A stretch of 64,000 nt of DNA from Apricaphanius iberus (GCA_028564705.1 JAPXFQ010002732.1:744001-808000); one strand, 5' to 3'; shown: positions 23,560 to 35,201, counted from the stretch's first letter. Translations and numbers: made by a program. The notes: generated by a model not told the origin, from the letters alone.

Positions 23560-24108
23560 TTGTGGATCTCAGAGTCCCCGCTGGTCTGACACGACTTACG
23601 GAACCGGGCGCAACGCCAATGCCATCAGGCAATCATACGCCTACCATCAGCTGAGGAGTTGCACAACACTCTCATCTCTAATTATACACCCGACGACAGC
23701 GCGCCGTGGAGCGTGCAGCAATGGCGAGGAACAGAAGGGTTGATTGCGAACGGAGTGGAGTCTCGAGAGTGGCAGTGGCGGCAGAAACCAGGGTGAACAA
23801 GTTTATACAAGAGAGAAAGAGAGCGAGAGATGGTGAATATGTCTGAGAAAGGTTAACAGCACTGAGTGAGTGAGCAGAGTGGGAGTGCAAAAATGTAAAA
23901 GTGAGTAGGAGGGAAGAGAGAAAGAGAGAGAGAGAAGAGAGGAGGGAAGGAGTGTCTGGTGAGCTCGTCTGGATGCCTGTGCTCATTCTTCCTTCTCACC
24001 TGCAGTCTGTGAGCATGAAACAGGCCACACAGGTGTGTTTGTGAAGAGGTGACCGGATGGACGTGCTGCAGTGAGACCAGAGGCACAGATGTGTGAGATA
24101 GGCAACAG
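23560..24108 (+). promoter_or_regulatory. Putative promoter and non-coding first exon of the ataxin-1-like gene
   Basis: A CpG-containing stretch (about 23575-23770) is followed by GA-rich DNA with several GAGA-type runs (23806-23945). It ends in a strong splice donor, ggcaacag/gtaagtaaaa, at 24108/24109. No long ORF crosses it, so an exon here would be 5' UTR. The next plus-strand coding exon is the ataxin-1-like one beginning near 30411, which has an acceptor-like tag. Ataxin-1 family genes are known to have long 5' leaders with several non-coding exons. The link is inferred from order and splice signals only. Confidence 0.4.
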
Positions 24109-24774
24109 GTAAGTAAAACTTCTATGATTCATGCGCGTAATAATGTATCTGTTGTATGCAACCTCTTCTTGACTGAAAGAGAACATTGTGACCTGTTTTA
24201 ATAGGTGACTGAGTCTGACAGTCAGAACCAGAGGTTGAACTCCGTTATCTCACCTCGCAGCTTTTTTAGAAAGAGCCATTAAGCTAACCGAGAGGAATTT
24301 TGTCACCGATGATATGCAAATCATTTCATCCACAGTCCTGATTATCTTCAAATTGATGGCAGCAAACACACTAAAACACTGCTGTGTTCACATGTCATTT
24401 CTTTAGATAAGTGGACTGTAGTGATCAGCGTCTCCTCTTATGGATGCAGAAGGCTGCAAAAAGCCTGACATCACAGGCATGTTTGAGTCATGATCTGACC
24501 ATACCTGTGCTGTTCATTATAAGAGCGTGGAGGCCACACAGAGGTGCTATTTGAATTAATTTACATTCAAACTGCAGGCGTGCAGCGGACAAACACTTGT
24601 CACGGAAAGCGTGCCGGTGTGAGACAGACTGCTCGCACTAGGATATATTTGAGTGACACTCATCCCACACACATCAAAAACGCGCACACACCTTGAACTT
24701 TTTTTTTTTTTCCCAATTTGTAATCCTGCAACCACAAACTGTTTTGAAATGTATTCTAAATACATCCTTGCAGG

Positions 24775-25075
24775 GGGGCTAATGCCCATCATTGGGTGAG
24801 AGGCAGGATACAGCTTGGACAGGTTGCCAGTTCATTACGGGGCACCACAGAGACAAACAACCATCGAGGCACACACTGACACCAATTTACCTAACAATCA
24901 TGTTTCTGGAATGGGGGATTAGGTCGGGGTACCCAGAGAGAACCTACACATGCACAGGGAGAACATTGAAGAGTCATCCAGAAAGGGCCAAAATCAGGAT
25001 TCGATCCCAGTTTCGTCTTGCCTTAAGGCAGTATTGTTACGGACTGCTCCTCGGTGCAGCCCAGAAACAATATAT
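24775..25075 (-). repeat. Fish interspersed repeat, reverse-strand copy
   Basis: Read on the minus strand, it shows the same landmarks as 11585-11910: a tRNA-like or counter-like start (gcaccgagg...cttaaggcaagacg), a middle with cctgtgcatgtgtaggttctct, and an end with cctgtccaagctgtatcctg. It is moderately diverged and lacks a clean terminal repeat. Confidence 0.55.
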
Positions 25076-25129
25076 TGCTTTCTAACATTTTCAATTAAAT
25101 GTATTACGTTTTTCGGTACTTTTTAAAAA

Positions 25130-26045
25130 GCTTTTAACTGAAATTATCCCAGCAGGTGTGTTGTGGGGGGTCTAAACAAGCTTTCTGCTTGTCATTGCAA
25201 AATGCCTGAAGTTCAGTCGGAAAGGATGGAGAGTGCCTCTTAACATAAATTTTCAAATTCTGGCAAAGAATCTTAGCTGGTTTTAAATCTGGACTTTGAC
25301 ATTTTCTTCTTTGGCTACATGTTAGTCTCTGGTTGGTGGAAGCTAAACTTCCATCCCAGTCTAAAGTGCTTAGCAGCCTCCTCAGGTTGTCTTCTAAGAT
25401 TACCAAAGACTTAACTTTATCCATCCACCCATCAACTGCAGCCAACTGCTGACAAAAAAAGCAAATAACGGATTTTCCATATCACGCGTCTACATGCGTT
25501 CTCGGTGTGAAGTAAAACACAGTGGATGTGACAATTCACTGTAGCTACATGGTATTCAGGACCATTCACTAGCTTGAGTTAATTGTTTCTTTTTTGGGGG
25601 GTCAAATTTATTGAGAAGACTCTTGTTGTGAATTCTCGCTGCATAAATAAACTATATAAGTAGACTGACGCTTAAATTAATCAGATGACGTTTCCTAAAG
25701 TGTTGCGCAGTGTTAAGCTTTGCATTTGGCCAAAAAGTTCTGCTTTGGTCTAATCTGAGAGGAAAATATTCTTTCGCACGTTTGCTTGCGGTGGGGAACT
25801 CAAGCGAATTTCTCTTAGTGATGGCATTTCTCTTTCGTACAGATTTGTAGACTGCATGGCTGATAGTTGTCCTGCCAACAGGTTCTCCCACCTGAGCCTT
25901 GGATCTCCACAGCTCCTCCAGAGTTATCATAGGGCTTTCTTGTTGCTTCTGTCATTATAGCTGTCCTTAATCTCACTGCCAGTTTGGATGGAGGGCCAAA
26001 CATTGGTAGGTCTGTGGTTTCCTTTTTTGGATAAGTCACTGAACA
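25130..26045 (-). mobile_element. Degenerate Tc1-like transposon
   Basis: On the minus strand the distal part (25134-25445) encodes SPDLKPAKILCQNLKIYVKRH, a recognisable version of the Tc1 SPDLNPIENLW block near the third acidic residue. The proximal part (25815-26039) encodes KKETTDLPMFGPPSKLAVRL, resembling the helix-turn-helix hinge region with its GRP/GAP-type motif. The order fits one transposase read from right to left, with stops and frameshifts. A clear pair of inverted repeats was not defined. Confidence 0.55.
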
Positions 26046-27455
26046 GAGATCTCTGCAAGATATTCAAAGTTCAGGATAAAGTTTAATAGCCTTACTCTGC
26101 TTTGAGTTGCTTCCGGACCTGAAAGGTTTGCTCCTGGTTCTCGGCCTTCAACCGGATGCTTACTTAATAGATTACTTTTAACTGGATTTGATTTCTGCGT
26201 ATAAGAATGAAAGCAGCAACATACAAATGTGTATGTCCTTATAGTTTTGTTGTTGTTGTTTTTTGCTGAAAAATGTTGAAAACCATATACCGCGTTTTAG
26301 TTATTTCTCCATTAAGCACAACTTTATGTTGGTCAATTGAAATACTAACGAAATGCTGGGAACTAAAGTTTGTGGTTGTAACCTGCAAAATATGGGTAAA
26401 TGTGTTTAGAGCACTCCTGGTCATGGTAGTAAACGAGGTCCAGCAAGAGATGTTGTTCTGCGCTGATAATTGCCTATTTAAATGAGTTTTGCATTGCTAT
26501 TAGCCTCTTGTGACAGTTTATCTTAAAACAAGAGACCACGCACGGTCATTGACTCTCATACAGTGTTTCTGGCCCCAGCGTTCTTATATTTATCCCACCG
26601 AAGTCAGCTGACTCATTCCGTGTGCATAAGGTAGATGAAGAGGTTTCTATGGGATTTTCAGCTGGAGCCTTGGTTTGTGCGTTCAGCCTCATACGTTTAT
26701 GTAGTCATTGTGTTTTCTTTTCTAATGGAAAATGTTACTTTAGCAACCTCAACAGGCGTGAAAAAAAATTTCTAATCTGACCTCTAGCTTTACACCCACT
26801 ACCCACATTTTACTCTGCCTTTTTTTTTTTTTTATCTCCGCACTCTTTTCTTCATCAACCACACTGCGGAGCACTTTGTAACCATAGTTACTTCTTTTTT
26901 TTTTTTTCTTCTTTGCAAAGGAGTCGGTAGATGTCCATCACCAACTTTCAGAACAGCAAATTGTGGTTGGAAAGCTGTAATTTAAAGCTGATGGTGAAGT
27001 TATTGTTCGCACGTCAAGGGGATATTTACAGGCAGTGATCTAACCACATGTTACATTTAGTTGGGGAAAAAATATTTTAACAAGAGGGAGGGAAGACAAT
27101 CTCCCCTTTCATGTGCAAAGTTTGACATATCAGGAGATTATATAAAACTGAATAACAACAGGAAGTGAACAAGTGCCAATTTGAAATAGGCAATATTTAC
27201 GTAAAAAACAAACGGAGCCAAAATGCAAGAGAAGCATTGGAAATCATAACTCTGCCAAAAATTTAAAAGAATAATCTAAAGTAAGTGGATCATGTTTCAT
27301 CATTGCTTCCTTTTTCTGATATTTGTTCCATTCTTTATATGCACAACTTGCCTAAATAGCCACTACAATGTTGAAATCCATTTGATTTGATGATTGCTTT
27401 GCTATATAAAAGTATGTGGCTTACTCGGTAACCTCGTAGTTATAAAAGGCCAAAT
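26046..27455. other. AT-rich intergenic stretch
   Basis: I see no gene or clear mobile element here. Poly-T tracts lie at about 26820 and 26895. The rest is unique-looking AT-rich sequence in what is probably the first intron of the ataxin-1-like gene. Confidence 0.4.
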
Positions 27456-27745
27456 CATGGGATGCACCGATAATGATACTGATATCGGGCCAATCCTGTT
27501 CAAATGTACTTGTACTCGTTAAAGTTAATCGATACTGTGAACCGATATCAATTTATTACATGCAATTGCTTTGCATGAAGAAGAAAATGTGGAAACTCTG
27601 CAATGATTTCACAGAAAATGCTTATTTTTCATTTGAGATTTTTGTTTTGCAGTCGTTTTTATTAATATTCTATTTTTTATCTAATTCACCATCATTTGTT
27701 GTAAAAAGCACAGAAGAAAATAAAACCTGTCTTCCAATTCGTGGC
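27456..27745 (+). repeat. hAT-like MITE, right end missing
   Basis: It starts with gggatgcaccgataatgata and continues with chains of GATAC/ATCGG motifs. It shares aataaaacctgtcttcc near 27720 with the element at 45559-45910, so both belong to one family. The matching right inverted repeat is not present here. GGGATGCACCGAT termini are common in fish hAT-derived elements. Confidence 0.5.
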
Positions 27746-27849
27746 ATCACCCTTCCAACACTGTTTCTAACACTTAGTAAGACGTTTTTCTGGAGTTCGT
27801 GCTTGTGATGCTGGATTTTACCCAAAACGATTTGCTCTTTGAGCTCGTC

Positions 27850-28400
27850 TGCTCCCTTTTTACCAAGGGTCTGCTTGGGTCAGCCCGGCCCAGCAACGGC
27901 CTGGTTGTGTTTCGATCGGCATGAAAGAAATACCGAAGTGGCGTAAAAACTCCATGACGTCATTCATAAGCACCACAAGACTAGTAAACAGTTTTCTCTG
28001 AATTCTGTCCGACAGATAGGATTTCACCTGGCTTTTGCTCCAACGCAGATTTTTCGGCGTGGACATCTCGAAAGATAATGGCAAAAGGTAAAACATAATA
28101 ATATACCATCGTTACCGATGGTATATTATTTATAATCGTTGGGTCAATCAAGCAATATTCTGTGATATAATTTCACATGCACACCGCCAATCACACCACT
28201 ACGTAGGTGTGAGAGTGGCATCACATTAACGGACCAATCAGTCCATAGGTGGGTGTGTTGGGACTCCTTGGTCTGGTTCAGACTGACCCAGAGGTGGTCC
28301 GAAAAAAGCCGTTGACCCGGCCCAGACAAGCCAGTAGAAACGCCCTAATTAGGGACTGATCTGCCCCGGCCCAGGCAGAGCCTATCGAAGAAGGGGGCAT
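27850..28400. repeat. Palindrome-centred non-coding repeat element (possible MITE)
   Basis: The left part has gtcagcccggcccagcaacg and the right part has ttgacccggcccagacaagc and gccccggcccaggcagag, so the GGCCCAG-type motif recurs near both ends. A perfect 15-bp inverted repeat with a 4-nt loop sits at 28097-28130. The composition differs from the AT-rich flanks. It has no transposase. The boundaries and TSD are not certain. Confidence 0.4.
28097..28130. repeat. Perfect 15-bp hairpin
   Basis: The arm aataatataccatcg (28097-28111) is exactly complementary to 28116-28130 across a TTAC loop. It is too short for a microRNA precursor, and nothing shows transcription. Confidence 0.8.
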
Positions 28401-28967
28401 AAATTACCTTAGTCCATACATCTTGTGGTTCTTTCAGAGCAAATTTTACAAACTTATTCAGTGCAGCCATGTTATCTTTTAAAAGATAAAAACAAAATTA
28501 TAAGTGCTTCCAAACATTTTATAATTCTTGTGATTGTTTTCCTTGTCATGAATCTGAACTTTAAATTTGCTTACTGAAGCATGCAGAGCCTGAGATGCAG
28601 CTTTGTGGGGATTTTTGAAATTTTCCTGAGTTCTGCATGCTTTGAACTCAGGGTATTCTTGTTGGGACGTCCCCAGCCAGCAAGATCAGCAGATTTCGTT
28701 AAATCGCGTTTATGATTGTTCTCACTTTACACTGTTGGGCTGCAAATTTGAATTAGAGCAATCAACCTTACCAGATTAATAAGCAGCAGCAATTACATCA
28801 TCTCTGCTGATATCATTTCATCTGTTAAGTCAGACTAAAGTTCTCCTGACTAGCAAAATGCCCCAAATATTCCCTTTCTAGACTCTAGATCAGTCATTAG
28901 CAGCTGAGCACTGTTCTCCTGCACTATTTTAACTTGTTTTCTTTAAATAAATAAATTATCTTCTTAA

Positions 28968-29715
28968 AGTATTCACACCGTTCCATATCTTGCCGCATTA
29001 ATAACCACAACCTTCAGTGTACTTTGTAGGATCTGATGGAATCGAAAATTTTCTATTAGCACCTTTTTCTCTGATGCCTCTGAATAAAATCTAGTTTTTC
29101 GGATGAAGTAAATTTTAACGTTTTACATTATAAAGCAATATCACAAGCTCTGAACATGTTCAATCCATAATATGAATATTGAAAGAGGATTTTACAACTA
29201 CAGACCTACCAGGGCATGGTCATTCACTCAAACTGTTTTGGATAATAATACAACATTATACTGGTGCACAATCCTCACTATGAAACATGGAGGTGACACC
29301 ATGATGCCGTCAGGATGTCAGGTGGGGGTGGGGGGGGGGGTGGAACATGATCAAGTGATGGAAAGAGGTGATGGCTGTGGAAGACCTAAAACTGGGTTGG
29401 AAGTTCACCTTCCAGTAGAACGCCAACATTAACGTAGTGCAGCTTATTTCAAAGGATTATCTTCTTATGTTAGAAGGGCCCACTCAAAGTCCAGATCTAA
29501 ATCTAATGGAGATTCAGAGGAAAACGGACGTCTTTTGATGTTCTCTATCCAATCTGACTGAGCTTGAGCTATTTTGCGAAGTAGAATGGACAAAAAACTT
29601 TTGGTCTCTATATGTGCAAAGTTTGTACAGACATACACACAAAATGTGAATCTACAAATATTGTTGGGAGGCTGAACAAAAGTATTCTAGATATTCTTCC
29701 CAGATCTTTCTTCCT
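28968..29715 (+). mobile_element. Degenerate Tc1-like transposon
   Basis: The start (aagtattcacaccgttccat) matches the usual end of a common fish Tc1-like family. The middle reads KHGGDTMM (about 29285), equivalent to the VKHGGGSIM block. The distal part contains gaagacctaaaactgggttg, cactcaaagtccagatctaa and atctgactgagcttgagct, equivalent to the SPDLN and LTELEL region. Frames are broken and the element is dead. Confidence 0.6.
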
Positions 29716-30073
29716 TTTCAAATGATTTAAAAACACATACCTTCCTCTAACTCTGTAACAGTGTGCACCTTTGTACTAGTGTATCTCGTATAACTTTATT
29801 AACCTCTTAAGCCCGAGGCGTTTTTTTTTTTTCTTTCGAATTTGGCATACCTAAACTCTGGAAGGCTTTTTAGAGCCTGTAAAATGTCTAAAAGCTTCAA
29901 TTTGCTCTCATATAATAGGAAGGTACATGGGGATACTGTGAATGTTAAAAATTCTCAATAAAATAATAGTGGGCATGACTAAAAAGGACAGAAAATTGTA
30001 ATTCTGCTTGGAAAAAAACAACACATTATAGCTGAGCAGCTTGTTTTCATTGTAAACAAGCAAATAAGCACAC

Positions 30074-30123
<50 letters not shown>
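30074..30123 (+). repeat. (TAA)n microsatellite
   Basis: This is about 50 bp of uninterrupted TAA/ATA/AAT units, in the sequence before the ataxin-1-like coding exon. Confidence 0.9.
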
Positions 30124-30520
30124 TTTTTACTCACTCTTATTGATTTTAAACCAACTGTTGATGTCTGTAATAAGTAATAATTGAAAGTTGAAAGTTAAAG
30201 TATCTTGGCTGTAACTTACAAAATTCATAAAGGTTCAAGAATATCTTTGCAGGGCTCCATACTTTCACAAAGTATTGTTGATATGATTTTTTTCACATTC
30301 TGATACTTTTATTGGAACTATGAAAGTGTTTATGTATTTTCTTGTGTCTTCACGAGGGCAATGTAATTAAACTTGACAAAAACTCGCCAATATCTGTCTC
30401 CATTGCCTAGATCCTGATGACCTGGGATATGTAACAGATGTCACGGGACGAATGGAGGTCTTGACACACAATCTCCAAAGGAGCTCTGTTTCAGCGGAAG
30501 GCTATGTATTCTTGGAGTGA

Positions 30521-30544
30521 ATGACAGTCAAGGTGAGGCAATGA
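30521..30544 (+). other. Short uORF overlapping the ataxin-1-like start codon
   Basis: An ATG at 30521 opens a seven-codon frame that ends in TGA at 30542-30544. The main ATG at 30541 shares the bases ATGA with this stop. This arrangement can allow termination-reinitiation or reduce main-frame initiation. It matters only if the transcript includes this stretch, which depends on the first-exon model. Confidence 0.4.
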
Positions 30545-33146
30545 GCTTCACAACAACCCCAGCTCTAATCCCAGACAGGGACAGCCTCCCATTTAAAAAG
30601 CGAGACCAACGACTGAGCTCCCCGCAGCAGCAGCAGCAGAGGCAGCAGCTGCAGTGTGACGGCACAAACTTCAAGGCACCCTATCCGTACAAAAGCCACA
30701 CCGATTTAAAAGCAAAACATATGGGTCTTTTTCGACCAGTGCCAAGGCGGGTTCCAGCCCTGTACCAACCCTGGATGCAGATTCAACCTCCTCCCAGGCC
30801 CAAACAACACATCCCATCTGCTTTCAGAGAGCATCATGGCTGGGCTGAGTGGAGAGAGTTCAGTCCTCTGCCTCCAGGATGGGACTTTTCCCATCACTAC
30901 CAACTGCAAAACCATTTATCTGGAACGCATGCTGTCCACTCAGGGCATCCACAATATGCCTCCAGATTCAGTGCTGGCTCTCTGGTCTCTGAGGGCATCC
31001 ACAGAGGAAGTGGAGGCTGGGAGAGGCTCAAGCCGTTTAAAGACAAAAGCTACGGCGCACATAAAGGTCCTTATGCTAAGAGAGGGGAGAGAAGAGCTGA
31101 GGATTTACAGAGGGCTGAAAAAGGAGGCACTTACCTACCTCATCCCACACATGAGGACGCCACCACTTTAAAGTCTAATTCATCACTCAAATCAACAAAA
31201 GCCATATCTATGTCTGGACAATCCCTCAGAGTTTCCCCTGACGACTTAAACGGCACATGCACCTCCACGACGGAAGACGAGCCCAGATCTCCCGCTGTCC
31301 CATCCGCCACCTCCCCAAACAACTTCCCCTGGCTGCTTCCTCACTTTGTCGCAGGGTCTCTGATCGAGCTCAGGGACGGGCGGCTGAGGAGGGTGGAGAA
31401 CCTGCAAACCGAGGACTTCCTGCTGGGCTCTCTGGCCTGTCCAGACCTGCGGCTGAGCTGCTGTACGGTGCAGAGCATCTCCCCTTCGGCCTCCTCCTCC
31501 TCCGTCTCCCGCCTCCTCATCCTGCTTCACGAGCAGCGGTCCCAGGTGAGGCGAAATCACTCTTTGGTTTTATCATTATGCACAAGTAAGCTGTTAATAA
31601 TCCTTTTTTTTATGGCATGTCAAGAATCTTTCACTTCATGCAGGTCCAAGATGAATCAAATGAAACATTGCAAGTTTTTTTTTTTTTTTTGCTGTTTCAC
31701 ATTCTTGAAAAATGAACCAACAAAAGAAGTAGAGAAACACTTTTTTGAATAATTTTGATTTTGATTTGAACAAATCCAGCTTTAATCTTCTATCAAATGC
31801 ACTCCAAATAAATCAACACCAACTGCAAATAGGCAAAGCATAGCAACTAGCTGCTGTATCCAAGCTTATTCAACCCTATTATAGATATAATATTTACTTA
31901 TTGCTAGAGCAGCATTTAGTTTTCATGGCTGAGGACAAGGCAAGATAATTTTATTTGTAACGCAAACTTTCAACACATGGCAATTCAACATACATTAAAT
32001 GTTTCGGTGGTAAAGAAACCAAATATATGATAAAAGTATGAAAATAAAAAACAGAAAAAATGAAAATCATTTAAAGTAAAAATTTAGCATTTGATTAAAA
32101 AACCTTTAGGAGAAGCATAAAAAGAAAAATTGTCAAAAATCTATTTTAGAATATGACTTAAAAGCATCTCTAACCAGTAATTAATACAAACATGATGGAT
32201 AGCCAGACATTATTCTGGAAGTCTTAGGAATAGTCTACTCTTCATGGGGAGAGCCCTTCGTTCCTTCTTTCCTTCGTTTGTTCCTTCGTTCCTTCCTTCC
32301 CTCCTTCCTTCCTTAATCCTTCCTTACTTCTTTCCTTCCTTCCTTCCTGCTGCATGTCTTTTGCAGACAGTCAAGAGGTTTTGATCACATTCTTGCTCAG
32401 AAACATGCTGGTGGCCTTTCACAGCTTCCTCTTTCTGCCACCAGGTGGCGTAGGTACTATTCCTTTAACTTCAAAAGATAACTTTGTTTCCAAACCATCA
32501 AAATTCCAGATAACTAAAGCGTCTCATGTACACCATCAAGAACTTGACTGGTTGCTCCTGGTGTGCCACAAACTGATCACAGAACACAGCTGGTTTGTGA
32601 TGGTGTACAAGTACAAGGATTTCTACTGAAAGTGAAAGTTAGTGTTGAATTTGAAGAAAATCTTGAGAAGTTTTTTAAACGTTTAAGCTGTTTTTGTTCA
32701 TACTGACTTTGCTGTTGGGGTTAAATTATCTTAGCTGCTTCTATAATTATTTTATTGTGCTGTCTGTAAACTGGAGCAACATTGTCCACGTTTGTGTAAC
32801 TGGCTTCTCTCTGTGTGTACTTTCTTTCCTTCAGGAGTTGGTGGATGTGTATGTGGAGTACCCATTCTTTGTGCGCGGACAGGGCTGGTCCTCCTGCAGC
32901 CCTCAGAGGACCGCCCGACTCTGTGGCCTGCAGTGCCGCCAGCTCAGTGTAGGAGATGTCTGCCTGGCCCTCACGCCTGTCTCTCCTCCTGAGCCACTGT
33001 CAGACTCCCTGCGGCCAAAAGCTGCACCCAAAAAGTCAGAGGACGGCTACAATTCTACAAAGGCAAACGCTGCCCTGTGCAGCCAGGTTCCACCTGAGCT
33101 CAAAGAGTTCAAGGTGTCCCGCAAGAGGCACTTTTCAGCACCTTGA
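30541..33146 (+). CDS. Ataxin-1 family protein with AXH domain
   Basis: Exons are 30541-31545 and 32835-33146, joined by a phase-0 GT-AG intron, giving 438 residues. The start is the first ATG after an in-frame stop at 30418-30420, with G at -3. Ataxin-1 proteins are nuclear co-regulators whose AXH domain binds RNA and partners such as Capicua. Residues 1-265 are low complexity, with a short Gln tract (29-36). The AXH domain is about 267-384, including HFVAGSLIELRDG, LQTEDFL and VEYPFFVRGQGWSSC. The intron falls at the same place in the AXH as in ATXN1. The protein ends in RKRHFSAP, matching the ATXN1 RKRRWSAP 14-3-3 site but with Phe for Trp. It is much shorter than human ATXN1 (815) or ATXN1L (689). 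Which paralogue it is remains open. It is convergent with bmp7. Confidence 0.85.
31546..32834 (+). other. Intron of the ataxin-1-like gene
   Basis: The donor is CAG/GTGAGG at 31545/31546 and the acceptor is TTCCTTCAG/GAG at 32834/32835. The intron contains a fish repeat fragment near 31935-31990 (attttatttgtaacgcaaac) and a CTTC-type microsatellite at 32256-32350. Nothing else was recognised. Confidence 0.7.
32256..32350 (+). repeat. (TTCC)n-like imperfect microsatellite
   Basis: An imperfect pyrimidine tract of TTCC, TTCG and TCCT units lies in the ataxin-1-like intron. Confidence 0.85.
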
Positions 33147-33199
33147 GATTAGACTAGAAGGGACAAATTAACTGTCGGCAACGTTTTCTTTTCCGTGAC

Positions 33200-33700
33200 A
33201 TTTATTAATGCCTTACAAAAGTGCTCATGCCTGGTTACCTTTTTGACATTTTGTCACAGTAAAACTACAAATTTCTGAATAATTATTTGGGATTGAATGG
33301 GATTATCTAACACAAAGCAGCGCAATGTTGAGAAGAAGAAAAAAGATAGATCATTTACAGAGTTTTTAAAAAGAACATTTTGACAGGAGATGTGTGTACC
33401 GATCCTCTTTTTCTGCCGATACCCCTTTTTAAAATCCAGTGATGTCATCTTAATTCAGAAGTCACCAAAGTAAAAAAAAAAAAGAAAAGAAAAAAGAGTC
33501 CTCCTGTTTTGTTTAATTTCAGTATAAATCCAGCTGCTCTGTGAAGGCCTCAGAGTTATGTTAGAGAACAGTTGTGAACAAACAGCATCAGGAAGCCCCA
33601 AAAAACACATCAGATAGGTTTGAGATGACTGGGGAAGGTTTGCTTCAAGGCACTAGAAGGGGGTGCAGAAAACCTCTGATCAAGAGAGCAGTTCTAAAAC
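33200..33700 (+). mobile_element. Internally deleted Tc1-like relic
   Basis: The start has gccttacaaaagtgctcatg and gacattttgtcacag, like the ends of a common fish Tc1-like family. Around 33525-33650 it has tataaatccagctgctctgt, gaaggcctcagagttatgtt and gaacaaacagcatcaggaag, pieces of the same family's interior. No transposase frame remains. It lies just after the ataxin-1-like stop and so may be part of its 3' UTR. Confidence 0.5.
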
Positions 33701-33701
33701 C

Positions 33702-34115
33702 TACACTGCAAAAACCCACCTCTTTAATACTAGATAAATAAACTTGTCTTTAGTGTAAATTTAAGAGAAACAAGTGAAATCATCTGTCCATGCAGCAAGT
33801 ACATTTTTCTTACCAAGATCTCATGAAATAAGAATAATTTCTAGACCTAAATAAAGCTAAAAATAAGTGTATGTTCCTCATTTTGAGAAAGCTTTTTTGT
33901 TTTAAATGACATATGAATACTTTTTTTTTGCTTGAAATAAATGTAAAATAGTTAAATATAGATACACAGACTAAATAAGAAAAAAAGTACAATTTACTTG
34001 AAACAAGTCTAATCATCTAAAACATGAAACTGGAAGCTAGTTTGTAATCCTCAAAACAAGATAGAGATTATAATTTGGCTAGATTTGATACAATAAATCT
34101 CGCCAAGCTACAAGG
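33702..34115 (+). repeat. Possible hAT-like MITE with ACACTGCAAAAA end
   Basis: It starts at acactgcaaaaacccacc, a terminal motif common in fish hAT-derived elements. A long AT-rich non-coding body follows. The right inverted repeat is not preserved. The assignment rests on the left end alone. Confidence 0.35.
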
Positions 34116-35200
34116 AATTTGGAGTGTAGGTCCAAATCCCCATCATAATTTGGGATCATTTCAATATTATTGACATTTCTAACTGGGTCCACATAAAAAG
34201 CAATTTCTGGCTACGCCACTGTGTAGTAATCTGAGTGAGATTGAGCTTTTCTCCATAGAAGAAAAGCCAAGAAGCTGGTAGAGACCTTTGGGGCTTAAAG
34301 TCTTCTCCCCTTCTGGTCGGCCTGTGAGTCCCCTGTCCTCCCACCCAAAAAAAATAAAATAAATAAAAATAAAAAAATGAATGAATGAAAGTCAGTGAAG
34401 CGTTAAAAGTTCTGTTCTGGTCCACTTTCCCTTACGCCCGGAATCACACATAAGGCGTACCATCATTTAAATGAAAACTAATGATGTGTGCTTTGGTTGT
34501 GTTTGTCATGTGATTTGGGATTAATTTTATTGTAAGATTTGGTCATTAAAACGACTACAAATCGATAGTCGCGACACTCACCAAGAGCTTGTAGCTTCTC
34601 CTCCATCTTGACTCTCATTTATTTTTTGCCAGTAGGGGACCCACGAATGTTGAAGGGCCTGACTTTGGCTCCCAATAGCCCAAAAGACTTTTATTTGTAA
34701 TTGTAGCACATGATGGTTATGATAGTGTATACTCAGGGCAGCTGAATACAAATCCATGTTAAACTTAATAAAACTAAATAAAGGTTTTTATTTCTAAAAA
34801 CTGCAACATTACCACACATTTTCTATTGTGCACAGGTTTGTTCGGCCGTCACACAAAGTCTAAATGAAAAACATTTGTGGCTGTAACGTTTCAAAAAGCA
34901 GAAAAACTGAAATGTTGGAAATCCTCTTGTAAGGCACCGTAGATCTGGAATTTTATTTTTGATCTGTGCTGTAATCAGCGTCTTGTCTCTCTACCTCCTG
35001 GATCCTGCTTCTGTGCTCGACTCGTCATTCTTTCTGCCTTTTACATAGTCTCAGTTAAAGAGGACAGCTACAGTGAGCTCACCCCTCAGGGTAAAACGAT
35101 ATGTAAAATATTGTTGAGTGATAATGGAGAACCAAAGCATGAACTGATGTCGCCTCGGTGAGTTTGCGCTCCTGATATTTAAACTTGTGATTTCTTGGAG
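34116..35200. other. Intergenic stretch between ataxin-1-like and bmp7
   Basis: AT-rich DNA with no recognised gene. A short A-rich run with AAAT units is near 34349-34385. Confidence 0.4.
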
Positions 35201-35201
35201 A

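Noticed and set aside
28097..28130. The perfect hairpin as a microRNA precursor
   Set aside because: The stem is only 15 bp with a 4-nt loop, far shorter than a microRNA hairpin.
30517..30540. Earlier start of the ataxin-1-like ORF
   Set aside because: The codon at 30517 is GTG. The first in-frame ATG is at 30541 with a good context, so that was used.
31246..31589. Other-frame ORFs over the AXH coding exon
   Set aside because: They are shadows of the ataxin-1-like coding sequence in GC-richer exon DNA.
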